32,425 bases of DNA. Origin: Paludibacter propionicigenes (GTDB lineage Bacteria; Bacteroidota; Bacteroidia; Bacteroidales; JAFGXI01). Positions 24,146 through 32,425 of this stretch are shown here, piece after piece. The position numbers were made by a program, and so were the translations under genes. Position 1 is the first letter of the stretch; every line of letters starts with the position of its first letter. The stretch is from contig DYMG01000024.1 in assembly GCA_020721655.1 (NCBI GenBank), positions 1 through 32,425 on the forward strand, written 5' to 3'. Under the pieces are notes generated by a model. It saw nothing but the letters and a program-made list of their open reading frames with translations, had not been told where the DNA came from and searched no databases.

Positions 24146-26608
24146 ATGGAACAAACATTAAATAGTTATACAACTTTTACTAAAGGAATATTATACGGTA
24201 AAGGCAACGAAATAATTAAACATATTATAATAGATAGTCGCAAAATTGTAAGTAACCAAAACTCAGTATTTGTTGCAATAATTGGCGAACGACACAACGG
24301 ACACAAGTATATTGAACCTCTTATAAATAAAGGATACACAAATTTTATTGTGAGTAGTTTGCCGGAAAAATATGAAACATACACAAGTTGCTCATTTTTA
24401 TTTGTTAACGATACAATAAAAGCACTACACGAAATAATAACACAATATCGCAAAAAATTTAACATTCCAGTTATTGGAATAACAGGTTCAAACGGAAAAA
24501 CAATAGTAAAAGAATGGCTTTTTTACTTGCTTAAAGATTATTTTAACATAGTAAGAAGTCCAAAATCGTACAACTCTCAAGTTGGAGTACCACTATCTGT
24601 TTGGCAATTAAACGAAAAAACTGAACTTGCAATTTTTGAAGCCGGAGTTTCTCAAACAAACGAAATGAGCAAACTCGAAAAAATGATAAAACCAACAATA
24701 GGTATTTTTACTAATATTGGCGACGCCCATCAAGAAAACTTTATAGACTATAAACACAAAATTTCTGAAAAATTAAAATTATTCGAATATTCTGATGTAA
24801 TAATATATTGCAGCGATTATCAGATAATTGATATGCAAATAAAAACCGAAAAAAATTTCGATTACGAAAATAAAATATTTACATGGTCAAAAAAATATAC
24901 TGCCGATTTATACGTAAACTCAATAATAAAATCGAATAGCACATCAATAATAAAAGCAAAATATAAAGAAAACGAAATTTCTATAACAATACCTTTTGTT
25001 GATGAGGTATCAATAAATAATGCTATAACAGCTTGGTGTTTAATGATTTATTTGGGTATCGACAACAAAATAATTAGCGATAGAATGCAAAAACTTTCAA
25101 CTATAGCTATGCGTTTAGAACTTAAAGAAGGAATTAACAATTGCTTGGTAGTAAATGATTCATATAACTCCGACATTGGCTCGTTAAATATTGCAATAGA
25201 TTTTTTAAACCAACAAAAAAGAAACGACAAAAAAACACTTATTGTTTCCGATATTTTTGAAAGTGGTAAAATAGACGATGCACTCTATACCGAAATAGCC
25301 GAAATAATTAAAAAGAAAAACATTTCAAAGCTTATAGGAATTGGTAGTAACATTATAAAATATGCAAAAAAATTTGATGCAAACTCTAAATTTTATATAA
25401 ATACAGACGAATTTTTGGCAAAAATAGAATTGTCGGAATTTGAAAATCAAGATATACTTTTAAAAGGATCCAGAATTTACGAATTTGAAAAAATATCGAA
25501 CATCTTACAAAAAAAAGTACACGAAACTGTATTAGAAGTAAATTTAAATTCGCTTATAAATAACCTAAACTACTTTAAATCGCTAATAAAAAAAGAAACA
25601 AAAGTAATGGCTATAGTAAAAGCATTTTCCTACGGAAGTGGAATATACGAAATAGCCAACATTCTTCAATATCACGGAGTCGATTATTTGGCAGTTGCCT
25701 ACCCCGACGAAGGCGTAGAACTAAGAAAAGCCGGAATTACACTGCCTATAATGGTTATGAATTCCGACGAAAAAAGTTTTGATATAATGCTCGAAAATGA
25801 GTTAGAGCCTGAAATATATAACTTTAGAATTTTAAAAGCATATTATTCAAATTTAATTAAAAACGGAGTGGTTTCGGCATCTATACACTTAAAAATAGAC
25901 ACAGGAATGAAACGTTTAGGCTTTGAAGAAAACGAAATTCCAAACCTAATTAACGAACTAAAAAATAAACCTGAATTAATAATTAAATCTATTTTCTCAC
26001 ATTTAGTTGCTTCGGAAGACGAAAATTTAGATAATTTTACTGAAAATCAGATGTTTAAATTCAGGAAGATTACTACTGAAATGTCTAACCAATTAAACAT
26101 AAGCCCATTACTACACATTTTAAACACCGCAGGAATTGAACGATTTGCAAACAGTCAATTTAGTATGGTTCGACTTGGAATTGGACTATATGGCTTTGGA
26201 CAAACAAAAAATAAATTAGAATACGTAAACTCATTAAAAACAATAATAACACAAATTAAAAATATAAATGCCAACGAAACAATAGGTTACAATAGAAAAG
26301 GAAGTCTAAACAAAGATGGGAAAATTGCAATAATTCCAATAGGATATGCCGATGGACTAAACCGTGCACTAAGCAATGGAGTAGGTTATGTACTTATAAA
26401 TGGTAAAAAAGCACCATTTGTAGGCAATATTTGTATGGATATGTCGATGGTAGATATTACTGAAATTGAGGCAAATGAAGGCGATAAAGTAATTGTTTTT
26501 GATGATAACTTAACTGTAGAGGAAATTGCAAAAAAACTAAATACAATTCCTTACGAAATTTTAACAAGCATATCAAGCAGAGTAAAACGAGTTTATTATC
26601 AGGAATAA
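24146..26608 (+). CDS. Bifunctional MurF / alanine racemase fusion
   Basis: The 820-aa protein has two enzymes in one chain. Residues 1-455 are MurF, UDP-MurNAc-tripeptide:D-Ala-D-Ala ligase, with the ATP loop GITGSNGKT (Lys118), EAGVSQTNEM, TNIGDAHQENF and NDSYNSD. Residues about 460-820 are alanine racemase, with the PLP lysine Lys492 in VKAFSYGSG, HLKIDTGMKRLGF, RLGIGLYG, catalytic Tyr715 in IGYNRKG, and CMDMSMVD. The fusion is known from Bacteroidota. It joins making of D-alanine to addition of D-Ala-D-Ala in peptidoglycan precursor synthesis, in the cytosol; Ddl is needed in between. Both halves keep their key residues and look active. The ATG lies 8 nt after the recQ terminator, with no promoter box between them. 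Confidence 0.95.
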   Translation: MEQTLNSYTTFTKGILYGKGNEIIKHIIIDSRKIVSNQNSVFVAIIGERHNGHKYIEPLINKGYTNFIVSSLPEKYETYTSCSFLFVNDTIKALHEIITQYRKKFNIPVIGITGSNGKTIVKEWLFYLLKDYFNIVRSPKSYNSQVGVPLSVWQLNEKTELAIFEAGVSQTNEMSKLEKMIKPTIGIFTNIGDAHQENFIDYKHKISEKLKLFEYSDVIIYCSDYQIIDMQIKTEKNFDYENKIFTWSKKYTADLYVNSIIKSNSTSIIKAKYKENEISITIPFVDEVSINNAITAWCLMIYLGIDNKIISDRMQKLSTIAMRLELKEGINNCLVVNDSYNSDIGSLNIAIDFLNQQKRNDKKTLIVSDIFESGKIDDALYTEIAEIIKKKNISKLIGIGSNIIKYAKKFDANSKFYINTDEFLAKIELSEFENQDILLKGSRIYEFEKISNILQKKVHETVLEVNLNSLINNLNYFKSLIKKETKVMAIVKAFSYGSGIYEIANILQYHGVDYLAVAYPDEGVELRKAGITLPIMVMNSDEKSFDIMLENELEPEIYNFRILKAYYSNLIKNGVVSASIHLKIDTGMKRLGFEENEIPNLINELKNKPELIIKSIFSHLVASEDENLDNFTENQMFKFRKITTEMSNQLNISPLLHILNTAGIERFANSQFSMVRLGIGLYGFGQTKNKLEYVNSLKTIITQIKNINANETIGYNRKGSLNKDGKIAIIPIGYADGLNRALSNGVGYVLINGKKAPFVGNICMDMSMVDITEIEANEGDKVIVFDDNLTVEEIAKKLNTIPYEILTSISSRVKRVYYQE

Positions 26609-26664
26609 ATTGTAACAATAAAAAAAAAATGATACATTTATCATAAAATTAAATTGAACATAAA

Positions 26665-27537
26665 ATGAAAAATATTTTATTTATTTTAACTATTCTTTTG
26701 GCTTATACAAGCTCAATTGCACAAAGGGAAGTAGCAAAAAAAGAAGATTTAGAAAAGTTTTTTAAAACTAAAACTATGGTAGTTTTAGAACCAAATGCTA
26801 TGTCGGCATACAATTTTGCTATAGAAGATGCAATAAAACGCGAATGGAATATAACTCCTTACGAATTTATTCAAGTTCCTGAATACGAAAAACTTAGACA
26901 AGACCCTCAATATTCATTTATAACCTTAGACGATGTAACTTTTGTAAAAGACAAAACAAAAGCTAAATACACTTTTATTTGCCTATCGCTTGGCGGAAAA
27001 TACAAAACCACTACCGATATGCCACAATTAGTTACCTTTCCTTTATCATATAGAGGAATTGAAGAAGAATATTATTCATATAAACTTGGTCCAATTATCC
27101 ATTTTATGCAATCGCACGTTCAGTTAACAAACGAAGTTCCAACTCTAAAACCAATTAATATTATTAGTTATTACAACAAAGAAGCTCCATCATTAAAAAA
27201 TAAAACTCTGTATTTACTTGAAGATGATTTAACTAACGATATAAATACAGAAATAAAATTTAAAAAAATATATCCTTATAATTTTAAATTTGTAGCACAA
27301 GAAGACCTTGAAGATATAATTGCAAAAAAGCAAAAAGATGCGGTTTTTTTCCATAAAGTAGGACCTACAGAAAACGATTCTAAAGCTCGTGTTTATAAAA
27401 TATTTTTGGGTGCCGACGATGGTAAAATATATTATTTTGGTTATCACACTATTAGCGATAAAAAACCAGATAAACTTTTAGATAGGGATATTAGAATTCT
27501 TACTAAAGAAAAAGAAGATGATAACGAAAAAGAATAA
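26665..27537 (+). CDS. Exported protein of unknown function
   Basis: The 290-aa protein has a signal peptide (residues 1-19, ending SIAQ), no lipobox and no T9SS tail, so it is probably periplasmic. I do not recognise a domain. Visible features are a Lys/Glu-rich N-terminal helix, a central stretch of alternating strands (YTFICLSLGGKY, LVTFPLSYRG) and a very acidic/basic C-terminus (KEKEDDNEKE). Such proteins of about 300 residues with this layout are common in Bacteroidota and lack an assigned role. The gene follows murF-alr by 56 bp with only a weak TACATTTA box in the gap, so it may be read from the same transcript. A strong terminator follows the stop. Confidence 0.75.
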   Translation: MKNILFILTILLAYTSSIAQREVAKKEDLEKFFKTKTMVVLEPNAMSAYNFAIEDAIKREWNITPYEFIQVPEYEKLRQDPQYSFITLDDVTFVKDKTKAKYTFICLSLGGKYKTTTDMPQLVTFPLSYRGIEEEYYSYKLGPIIHFMQSHVQLTNEVPTLKPINIISYYNKEAPSLKNKTLYLLEDDLTNDINTEIKFKKIYPYNFKFVAQEDLEDIIAKKQKDAVFFHKVGPTENDSKARVYKIFLGADDGKIYYFGYHTISDKKPDKLLDRDIRILTKEKEDDNEKE

Positions 27538-27540
27538 ATA

Positions 27541-27567
27541 AAAAGCCCTTTAGGGCTTTTTTTATTT
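27541..27567. terminator. Bidirectional intrinsic terminator
   Basis: AAAAGCCC and GGGCTTTT, with a four-base loop (27541-27560), form a GC-core hairpin flanked by T runs on the plus strand and by A runs that become T on the minus strand. It separates the convergent exported-protein gene and ispG and can stop both. It overlaps the ispG stop codon region. Confidence 0.85.
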
Positions 27568-29295
27568 TTGGTCAGAGTTAATTAAACGAACTAACTCATC
27601 AACAGCATTTTCTTGAGGAATGTTTTTTTGTATTAAAACGCCTTGTTTGTACAAATGAACTAAATTTTTTCCAGCACCAACGTAACCATAATCGGCATCA
27701 AGCATTTCGCCAGGACCGTTTACAACACAGCCCATTACAGCTATTTTTAAGCCTTTAAAGTGCGACGTTTTTTCTTTTATTTGGTTTGTAATATCTTCAA
27801 TATTAAATTTTGTTCTTCCACAGGTTGGACACGAAATAAATTCGGTTTTTGTAATTCGTACTTTTGTTGCCTGAAAAATTGTGTAACTTGTATCTAATGT
27901 ATTTAATACGGTTTCTTTAGTGTTTTCAAGCCATACGCCGCCACATAATTTATCAACCAATATAGACCCAATTTCTCCAGCCGATTTAATTAAAAAATTA
28001 TCGTCTAAAAGAGAATATTTTCTGTAAAGAATAATTGGAGCAGTTTTTACATTCTTAATAAAGTTATTGTAATTGTTACGAAGTTCGAAAATATTGTTTA
28101 AACTGTTAGTGTTTAATATTATTATTGCTGTTTTATCGTTTTCAATTTTGGTTATAACGCTTGGCGAAAAATCGTTTATTTCGCCAAAAATAAAATTGTA
28201 TTTTGCTGATTTTGTGTTAGTTTTAAAATATTTAAAAGGAGAAAACATTGGGAAAACGTTTTCTGAATTTCCCCATTTTTCAAAATCACAAATGTATTGT
28301 AAGTTGTTGTTAGCAACATTGTTATAGTTATTTGTGAAAATAAAATCGGGTTTGGTATTAGAATTAGAAAAATCATCAGTAAATTGAGAAATTGTAATGT
28401 ATTTATTCGATTTATTGATTGTGTAATCTCGTTTTAATAAATCAATAATATTTGAATTTATTGTTTGTGAATTGTTTTTATAATTAAAATAATTGATTAT
28501 TTTTTCTGCTACAGGAACTTCATTTTCGGGGTTTTCGGTAAGCGAAACTCTAATGGTATCGCCAATTCCTTCCGACAAAAGCGTAGCCATTCCAACGGTT
28601 GTTTTAATTCGAGCTTCTTTACCATTTCCGGCTTCGGTAACGCCTAAATGTTGAGGGTAAATTAAGCCTTCGCTTTTCATTTTGTTTTGTATTTGTCGGC
28701 AAGCACTTACCATAATGCGTGGGTCGGAGGCTTTCATGGAAACAACAACATTATTAAAATTGTTTTTTTTGCAGATGTTTATGAAATCGCTTATAGATTC
28801 TACCATTCCGAGTGGCGAATTGCCGTATTTTTGTAAAATGCGTTCAGACAGTGAACCAAAATTTGAGCCAATTCTTAATACTGTATTGTGTTTTTTACAT
28901 TCTTTTAAAAGTGGTAAAAAGTTTTGTTCTAATTTTATGTATGCTAGTTTTTCATCGGTCAATTTTTTGTCGATATAGTTGCCGGGGTTTATTCTTATTT
29001 TATCGATAAAACCTGCCAATTTTAATGCTAATTCGGGTTTGTAATGAATGTCGGCAACAATTGGTAGAGTATAGTTGTTGGCTAATAGTAGTTCTTTTGT
29101 TTGCTTAATTTTTGAAACTTCTTTTATCGAAGGAACGGTTATTCTAACTAATTTACAGCCTTTGTCGAAAAGTTTTTTGCATTGCTCAACTGTTTTTTCT
29201 ACATCGTTTGTATCGGTATTTGTCATCGATTGTACCGATATGGCTGAATCTCCGCCAATTGTAATTTCTCCTATTTTAATTTCAATGCTTGCCAA
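27562..29295 (-). CDS. ispG: 4-hydroxy-3-methylbut-2-enyl diphosphate synthase, long form
   Basis: The 577-aa IspG (GcpE) catalyses the reductive step from MEcPP to HMBPP in the MEP isoprenoid pathway, using a [4Fe-4S] cluster. The N-terminal TIM-barrel has VQSMTNTDTNDV, VADIHYKPELAL, RINPGN and VSMKASD. The C-terminal ferredoxin-like domain has cluster ligands Cys489 and Cys492 (SCPTCGRT), Cys523 (VMGCVVNGPGE) and Glu530. Between them, about residues 275-470 form the extra domain found in the plant and Bacteroidota/Chlamydiae long type; here it is Asn-rich and divergent. The start is TTG at 29295: an in-frame TAG lies 18 nt upstream and no ATG or GTG fits, which makes the N-terminus short. 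A TATCTTTA near-consensus promoter lies upstream. Confidence 0.95.
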   Translation of the reverse strand: MASIEIKIGEITIGGDSAISVQSMTNTDTNDVEKTVEQCKKLFDKGCKLVRITVPSIKEVSKIKQTKELLLANNYTLPIVADIHYKPELALKLAGFIDKIRINPGNYIDKKLTDEKLAYIKLEQNFLPLLKECKKHNTVLRIGSNFGSLSERILQKYGNSPLGMVESISDFINICKKNNFNNVVVSMKASDPRIMVSACRQIQNKMKSEGLIYPQHLGVTEAGNGKEARIKTTVGMATLLSEGIGDTIRVSLTENPENEVPVAEKIINYFNYKNNSQTINSNIIDLLKRDYTINKSNKYITISQFTDDFSNSNTKPDFIFTNNYNNVANNNLQYICDFEKWGNSENVFPMFSPFKYFKTNTKSAKYNFIFGEINDFSPSVITKIENDKTAIIILNTNSLNNIFELRNNYNNFIKNVKTAPIILYRKYSLLDDNFLIKSAGEIGSILVDKLCGGVWLENTKETVLNTLDTSYTIFQATKVRITKTEFISCPTCGRTKFNIEDITNQIKEKTSHFKGLKIAVMGCVVNGPGEMLDADYGYVGAGKNLVHLYKQGVLIQKNIPQENAVDELVRLINSDQK

Positions 29296-29318
29296 ATTGC
29301 TTATTATTAACTATTTTG

Positions 29319-29326
29319 TAAAGATA
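29319..29326 (-). promoter_or_regulatory. Near-consensus promoter TATCTTTA for ispG
   Basis: The minus-strand TATCTTTA differs by one base from the TATCTTTG word seen at four other genes and ends 23 nt before the TTG start. Confidence 0.35.
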
Positions 29327-29404
29327 TAAACCGCTTTTAATTTTTTATTAAGTTTATAATTGTTTTATTTTATGTTTGTTAAATGTAGGTTATTGAAAAA
29401 TACA

Positions 29405-30874
29405 TTATTTTTTAATAATTTTAAAACTATTAGCATTTTTCGAGATAACACTAACAATGTATATACCACTGTTTTTATTTTCTAAATTTATTGATATTTC
29501 TTTTGAGTTTACATTTGTTTTGTAGAATATTAATTCACCAATAGTATTATATATTTTAACTTCGTTTATTTTTGAATTGTTAGAAATATTAAAAACATTG
29601 AAAAAAGGGTTTGGTGATATAATTACATTATCGTAGTTATGTAGTACTTCAGCTTCTGTAATTATTGGTGCTCCCCATTCTTCTTGTCCTTTACTATAAT
29701 ATATTAATTCTTCTTTTGGGTGAGCGTATGGGGTTGAGCTCTCGTAATAAGCACTATAGTGAACTAATTCTCCACAACCTAAAATATATTTCATACTTGC
29801 TGTTTCCTCAAACATTGTGTTTTTATTTGACTTAGAAGGTATATTATAAATATAAATTGAGTCGCTATATTGTTCAACAGGAAGGCAATATGTTTTTGTA
29901 ACAAAACGATTATTATATGCTGTATATGAATTATTAGTGCTCATAAAATGATCACAGTTACAAGAATTAAATTGTGAGTTTGAAATAAGACTATCTAAAT
30001 TAGTAATAGTTTTATTGATTGTATCATTTAAAAATAGTTGAATAGGAGGATTATATGCGTAATAGCGTTTTCTTTCAAAAGAATAATAAACAGTATCGTT
30101 ATTTGATGAAAAATTTTTACTAATTACTTTTCGTGTTTCATTATAAATATATTCATTACTTAAATGGTCTTCAATAAAATAATGAAACTCATCATTAACT
30201 TCAAAATCGTAAACAGTTCTATTTGTTAATGGGCTGTATCCGTATCCTGTTAATAAATGGTTTATTATAGTGGAATTAATTTTTCTTAAATCAGGAATTG
30301 ATATTATTCCATAGTTTTTTGATAATATTATAGTTGTTCCGTTTATTATATCGTTAGTTATATTATTAGATGCGTTTTTCATATTTAGTTCAATATAATT
30401 AACCGAGTCTATACCATTAAAAGTTGTTAAAGTGTCAATATTAATAACTTTTGCTTCAATATATTTAGAATTAGGACGGTTAATAAAGTGCCATGTTTCG
30501 TTTATTCCACCTGTAGTTTTAATTAAAAAAGTATCGTTTCTAAACACAAAATAACTGTCTCCGTTTGATAATATAAAAGTTTTACTTCCCAAAATACTTC
30601 CAGAATATTTGTTAAAACATTCGTATGCTTGTGCTTGCCCGCAGGTATCTGAAAGAAAATCGTTGGTGTAATAGAAAAAACTTGTATCGTTACTAGTTTC
30701 TGTGTTTTCAATTTTTACAGTTGAGTAATGAAATTCGCTTGCACCAACAATTGAAGGATACTGTGTTTGTGCTAGATACCTCAATGCTTGTGAAGTAAAA
30801 TTAACTGAATAATTTTGAGAAAATAATGTGTAAAAACTTAATATTAATGATAGAAATATAGTTTTAGTTTTCAT
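29405..30874 (-). CDS. Secreted protein of unknown function with T9SS type A sorting domain
   Basis: The 489-aa protein has a signal peptide (residues 1-20, ending LFSQ). The body (about 21-415) is rich in Asn, Ser, Thr and Tyr with many short beta strands. It has a few cysteines (for example CGQAQAYEC and SCNCDHF) that might form disulfides or bind metal. I do not recognise an enzymatic fold. The last ~75 residues are a T9SS type A domain: VIISPNPFFNVFNI, VKIYNTIGELIFY and NSGIYIVSV, ending in a basic FKIIKK. It should reach the cell surface or medium. A TATCTTTG promoter lies 27 nt upstream of the ATG. The neighbouring 281-aa gene also encodes T9SS cargo. Confidence 0.82.
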   Translation of the reverse strand: MKTKTIFLSLILSFYTLFSQNYSVNFTSQALRYLAQTQYPSIVGASEFHYSTVKIENTETSNDTSFFYYTNDFLSDTCGQAQAYECFNKYSGSILGSKTFILSNGDSYFVFRNDTFLIKTTGGINETWHFINRPNSKYIEAKVINIDTLTTFNGIDSVNYIELNMKNASNNITNDIINGTTIILSKNYGIISIPDLRKINSTIINHLLTGYGYSPLTNRTVYDFEVNDEFHYFIEDHLSNEYIYNETRKVISKNFSSNNDTVYYSFERKRYYAYNPPIQLFLNDTINKTITNLDSLISNSQFNSCNCDHFMSTNNSYTAYNNRFVTKTYCLPVEQYSDSIYIYNIPSKSNKNTMFEETASMKYILGCGELVHYSAYYESSTPYAHPKEELIYYSKGQEEWGAPIITEAEVLHNYDNVIISPNPFFNVFNISNNSKINEVKIYNTIGELIFYKTNVNSKEISINLENKNSGIYIVSVISKNANSFKIIKK

Positions 30875-30900
30875 AATTTAAAAGTTTAATATCACTTATA

Positions 30901-30908
30901 CAAAGATA
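30901..30908 (-). promoter_or_regulatory. Promoter -7 element TATCTTTG for the 489-aa T9SS cargo gene
   Basis: The minus-strand TATCTTTG ends 26 nt before the ATG. It is the same octamer as at the PHP-domain, GWxTD and wza genes. The nearest upstream TTTG is 30 nt away, longer than the usual spacing. Confidence 0.5.
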
Positions 30909-30993
30909 GTTTTAGTTTTATTTAATTTAAAATTTTAACAAAGTTTTTAATTACATATTATATTTTTTATCAATCATTTATAATTGTAAAAAG

Positions 30994-31839
30994 TTAGTTT
31001 TTTATAAATTTTTGAATGGAATTACCAATTTTTACAAAATACACTCCATTTTCTAGTTTACTTACATCTATTGTTAGAGTTTTGCTGTTTTTTTTATGAT
31101 GAAAAACTAGGTCTGTAGCTTTACCTGTTATGTCAAGAATTTCAATTTTATCAACTAATTGTTCTTTATTAATTGTTAATACTAAATTATTATGTGCTGG
31201 ATTTGGATATATTTTAAAATTATTTGAATTTTTTAATGTATTAGTTTTATTTAAGCATTGAGAAAATGTAATTCTTACAGTATCGGTATAACTACACCCT
31301 GAAGTCGTAATTATCCAATAAAACAATGTGGAAAATGTATTATTTGTTGACCAAACAATTGTATTTGGGTCATATCCAATAATTGCATTTGGGCTATTAT
31401 CGTTGATAATATATATTGAAGGTTCATTGAACGACCAATATCCAAATCCATATGTTATGTCTGCAGTGTCTGCATTCATTTCGTATATTGAATCGCACAC
31501 CAATGTATCGTTACCTGCTTCTGGAGTTAATGGTTCAAAAATAAATTCAACGGTATCTGTATTTACACAAGAGCCATTTGTTTCGGTTAAAACAAATAGA
31601 TATGTTCCATAGTCGCCTTGAAACAAGCCCGATGTACCAATTGTTGTCTCATAAAAAAGCACTATGTTATTTATACATGTCCATTCAAATGTTGAGTTTT
31701 GGTTGCTTAATTCTCCATAAAGTTGAAATTCACAACAATTAAAAGTGTAATCGGCTCCAGCATTTGGTTGGCATTGTGCTTGTAAATTACCTTTTTCTAA
31801 AAATAGAAAAATTGTCATTAAAATTAAAAATGGTTTCAT
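30994..31839 (-). CDS. Secreted protein with PKD-like repeats and T9SS type A sorting domain
   Basis: The 281-aa protein has a signal peptide (residues 1-22, ending LQAQ). Two copies of a PKD/Ig-like module typical of Bacteroidota surface proteins follow: PNAGADYTFNCCEFQLYG (about 25-105) and PEAGNDTLVCDSIYEMNA (about 106-195), each with a paired cysteine pattern and an aromatic GYWSF or FEWTC strand. The last ~75 residues are the T9SS type A domain (FKIYPNPAHNNLVLTI, IEILDITGK, NGVYFVKIG, ending IQKFIKN). No catalytic domain is visible, so an adhesin or structural surface protein is likely. It is short for this class; SprB-like adhesins carry many more repeats. It has no consensus promoter in the 150-bp upstream gap. 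Confidence 0.83.
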   Translation of the reverse strand: MKPFLILMTIFLFLEKGNLQAQCQPNAGADYTFNCCEFQLYGELSNQNSTFEWTCINNIVLFYETTIGTSGLFQGDYGTYLFVLTETNGSCVNTDTVEFIFEPLTPEAGNDTLVCDSIYEMNADTADITYGFGYWSFNEPSIYIINDNSPNAIIGYDPNTIVWSTNNTFSTLFYWIITTSGCSYTDTVRITFSQCLNKTNTLKNSNNFKIYPNPAHNNLVLTINKEQLVDKIEILDITGKATDLVFHHKKNSKTLTIDVSKLENGVYFVKIGNSIQKFIKN

Positions 31840-31991
31840 TACTGTATTTATTTTAATTGTTTATAATATTTTAAAACAATTTGTAATTAAAAATAGTTGT
31901 CTAATTTTTTTGATGTATTTGTGCTAAAAAATAAAATGAGTAAATGAAATTAAAAATTATAAATTATTTTTTTTAAGTAATTTATCTAATT

Positions 31992-32258
31992 TTATTCATT
32001 TATGTTTAAATAATATAAGCCTTTAATTAAAACTTGTTCTTTTGTTATATTGTTCAATATTTCTACAAAATTGTTTTGTTCTCTTTCAAAACTAACTTCT
32101 TGTTTTGTGAATTCATATTTATCGTTAACATATTTGCTCAAAACTAAAATGTAATACTTGTTTTCGTTCTTAATCAATGCACTTTCAGGCGTTTTTTCTA
32201 AGACCTTTTGTTGAATTGTAAATACATTTTGTAAAGATAATACAAATGTTTCTACAAA
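31992..32258 (-). pseudogene. C-terminal remnant of an RND efflux periplasmic adaptor (HlyD/CusB-like)
   Basis: The frame is open for 88 codons, from just after an in-frame TGA (32259-32261) to a TAA at 31992. Within it, EKTPESALIKNENKYYILV followed by KYEFTKQEVSFEREQNNFVEI and ITKEQVLIKGLYYLN reads like the last ~75 residues of CusB/CzcB-type adaptors. In these, a VPESALI strand leads into a membrane-proximal domain ending in KGAYYL. Full adaptors have about 350-400 residues, and none of the three minus-strand frames to the right encodes the missing lipoyl and barrel parts. The only start in frame is TTG at 32177, giving 61 residues. It is best read as a truncated remnant; a tiny real gene cannot be excluded. 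Confidence 0.5.
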
Positions 32259-32295
32259 TCAAATTTAATTCAATAATAATCAGAATATTATTTAT

Positions 32296-32425
32296 TTGTT
32301 TCTGTTGCTACAAAATGCACTTTTTTCAGAGCTATCGCTTGTAAAACCTGAAAAGTTGCAAGTAAGTTCCGATAGAGCTTACAACGATTACAAGCAATAT
32401 GCTCGATTTGGTGAAGATGATATAA
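32296..32425 (+). CDS. Possible 5' end of a rightward gene, cut by the window edge
   Basis: A plus-strand frame stays open from about 32269 to the right edge. From a TTG at 32296 it reads a hydrophobic stretch (LFLLLQNALFSEL) followed by KPEKLQVSSDRAYNDYKQYA, a normal-looking protein composition. No ATG, promoter box or recognisable family supports it, and the opposite strand is also partly open, so this is weak. It could be a small signal-peptide protein or chance. Confidence 0.25.
   Translation, partial: MFLLLQNALFSELSLVKPEKLQVSSDRAYNDYKQYARFGEDDI

Noticed and set aside
32293-32425. Minus-strand frame at the right edge as the missing adaptor N-terminus
   Set aside because: The frame ends in stops before joining the adaptor fragment, and its His/Cys-rich sequence does not resemble lipoyl or barrel domains.

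Overview
The window is AT-rich DNA from a member of the phylum Bacteroidota, probably class Bacteroidia. Four lines of evidence agree. (1) Several secreted proteins end in type IX secretion (T9SS) type A sorting domains: a subtilase, a PHP-domain protein and two unknown proteins. (2) Bacteroidota-type promoters of the form TAnnTTTG lie upstream of genes, and no Shine-Dalgarno sequences stand out. (3) MurF and alanine racemase are fused. (4) IspG is the long form with an inserted domain. Gene content is mostly chromosomal housekeeping and envelope genes. I see no phage, integrase, IS element, CRISPR array or tRNA.

Layout, left to right. 1-2116 (-): a partial TPR / PD40-propeller / coiled-coil envelope protein. 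2227-4531 (-): a lipoprotein and a secreted subtilase, 1 bp apart. 4674-6977 (+): a secreted PHP-family protein with a T9SS tail. 6999-11344 (-): a GWxTD-domain protein and a LytS-type propeller histidine kinase, 5 bp apart and with no response regulator nearby. 11457-14732 (+): clpC and mqnA (futalosine-route menaquinone synthesis). 14735-20831 (-): an envelope and exopolysaccharide block of an OmpA-like protein, a Wza-like export lipoprotein, a Wzc-type tyrosine kinase, a WecA/TagO-type initiating transferase and a lytic transglycosylase. 20930-21026 (+): the small SRP RNA, with a good promoter and a T-tract. 21109-21753 (-): a HAD hydrolase. 21926-27537 (+): recQ, murF-alr and a secreted unknown protein, with a strong hairpin terminator after recQ and a bidirectional one at the end. 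27562-29295 (-): ispG. 29405-31839 (-): two secreted T9SS-tailed proteins. 31992-32258 (-): a truncated C-terminal remnant of an RND efflux periplasmic adaptor. The right edge may hold the start of a rightward gene.

Functional themes are the cell envelope (peptidoglycan precursor synthesis, peptidoglycan cleavage, polysaccharide initiation and export, T9SS cargo), isoprenoid and quinone precursors (ispG, mqnA), and protein or DNA maintenance (clpC, recQ, SRP RNA). I found no clearly new multi-gene system. The points most worth a second look are the in-frame hexamer repeat in the Wzc tyrosine tail, the terminator-like hairpin 8 nt before murF-alr, the orphan GWxTD/LytS pair, the recurring TATCTTTG promoter word, the PHP enzyme exported by T9SS, and the efflux-adaptor remnant. 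All identifications were made by reading motifs; no database search was run.
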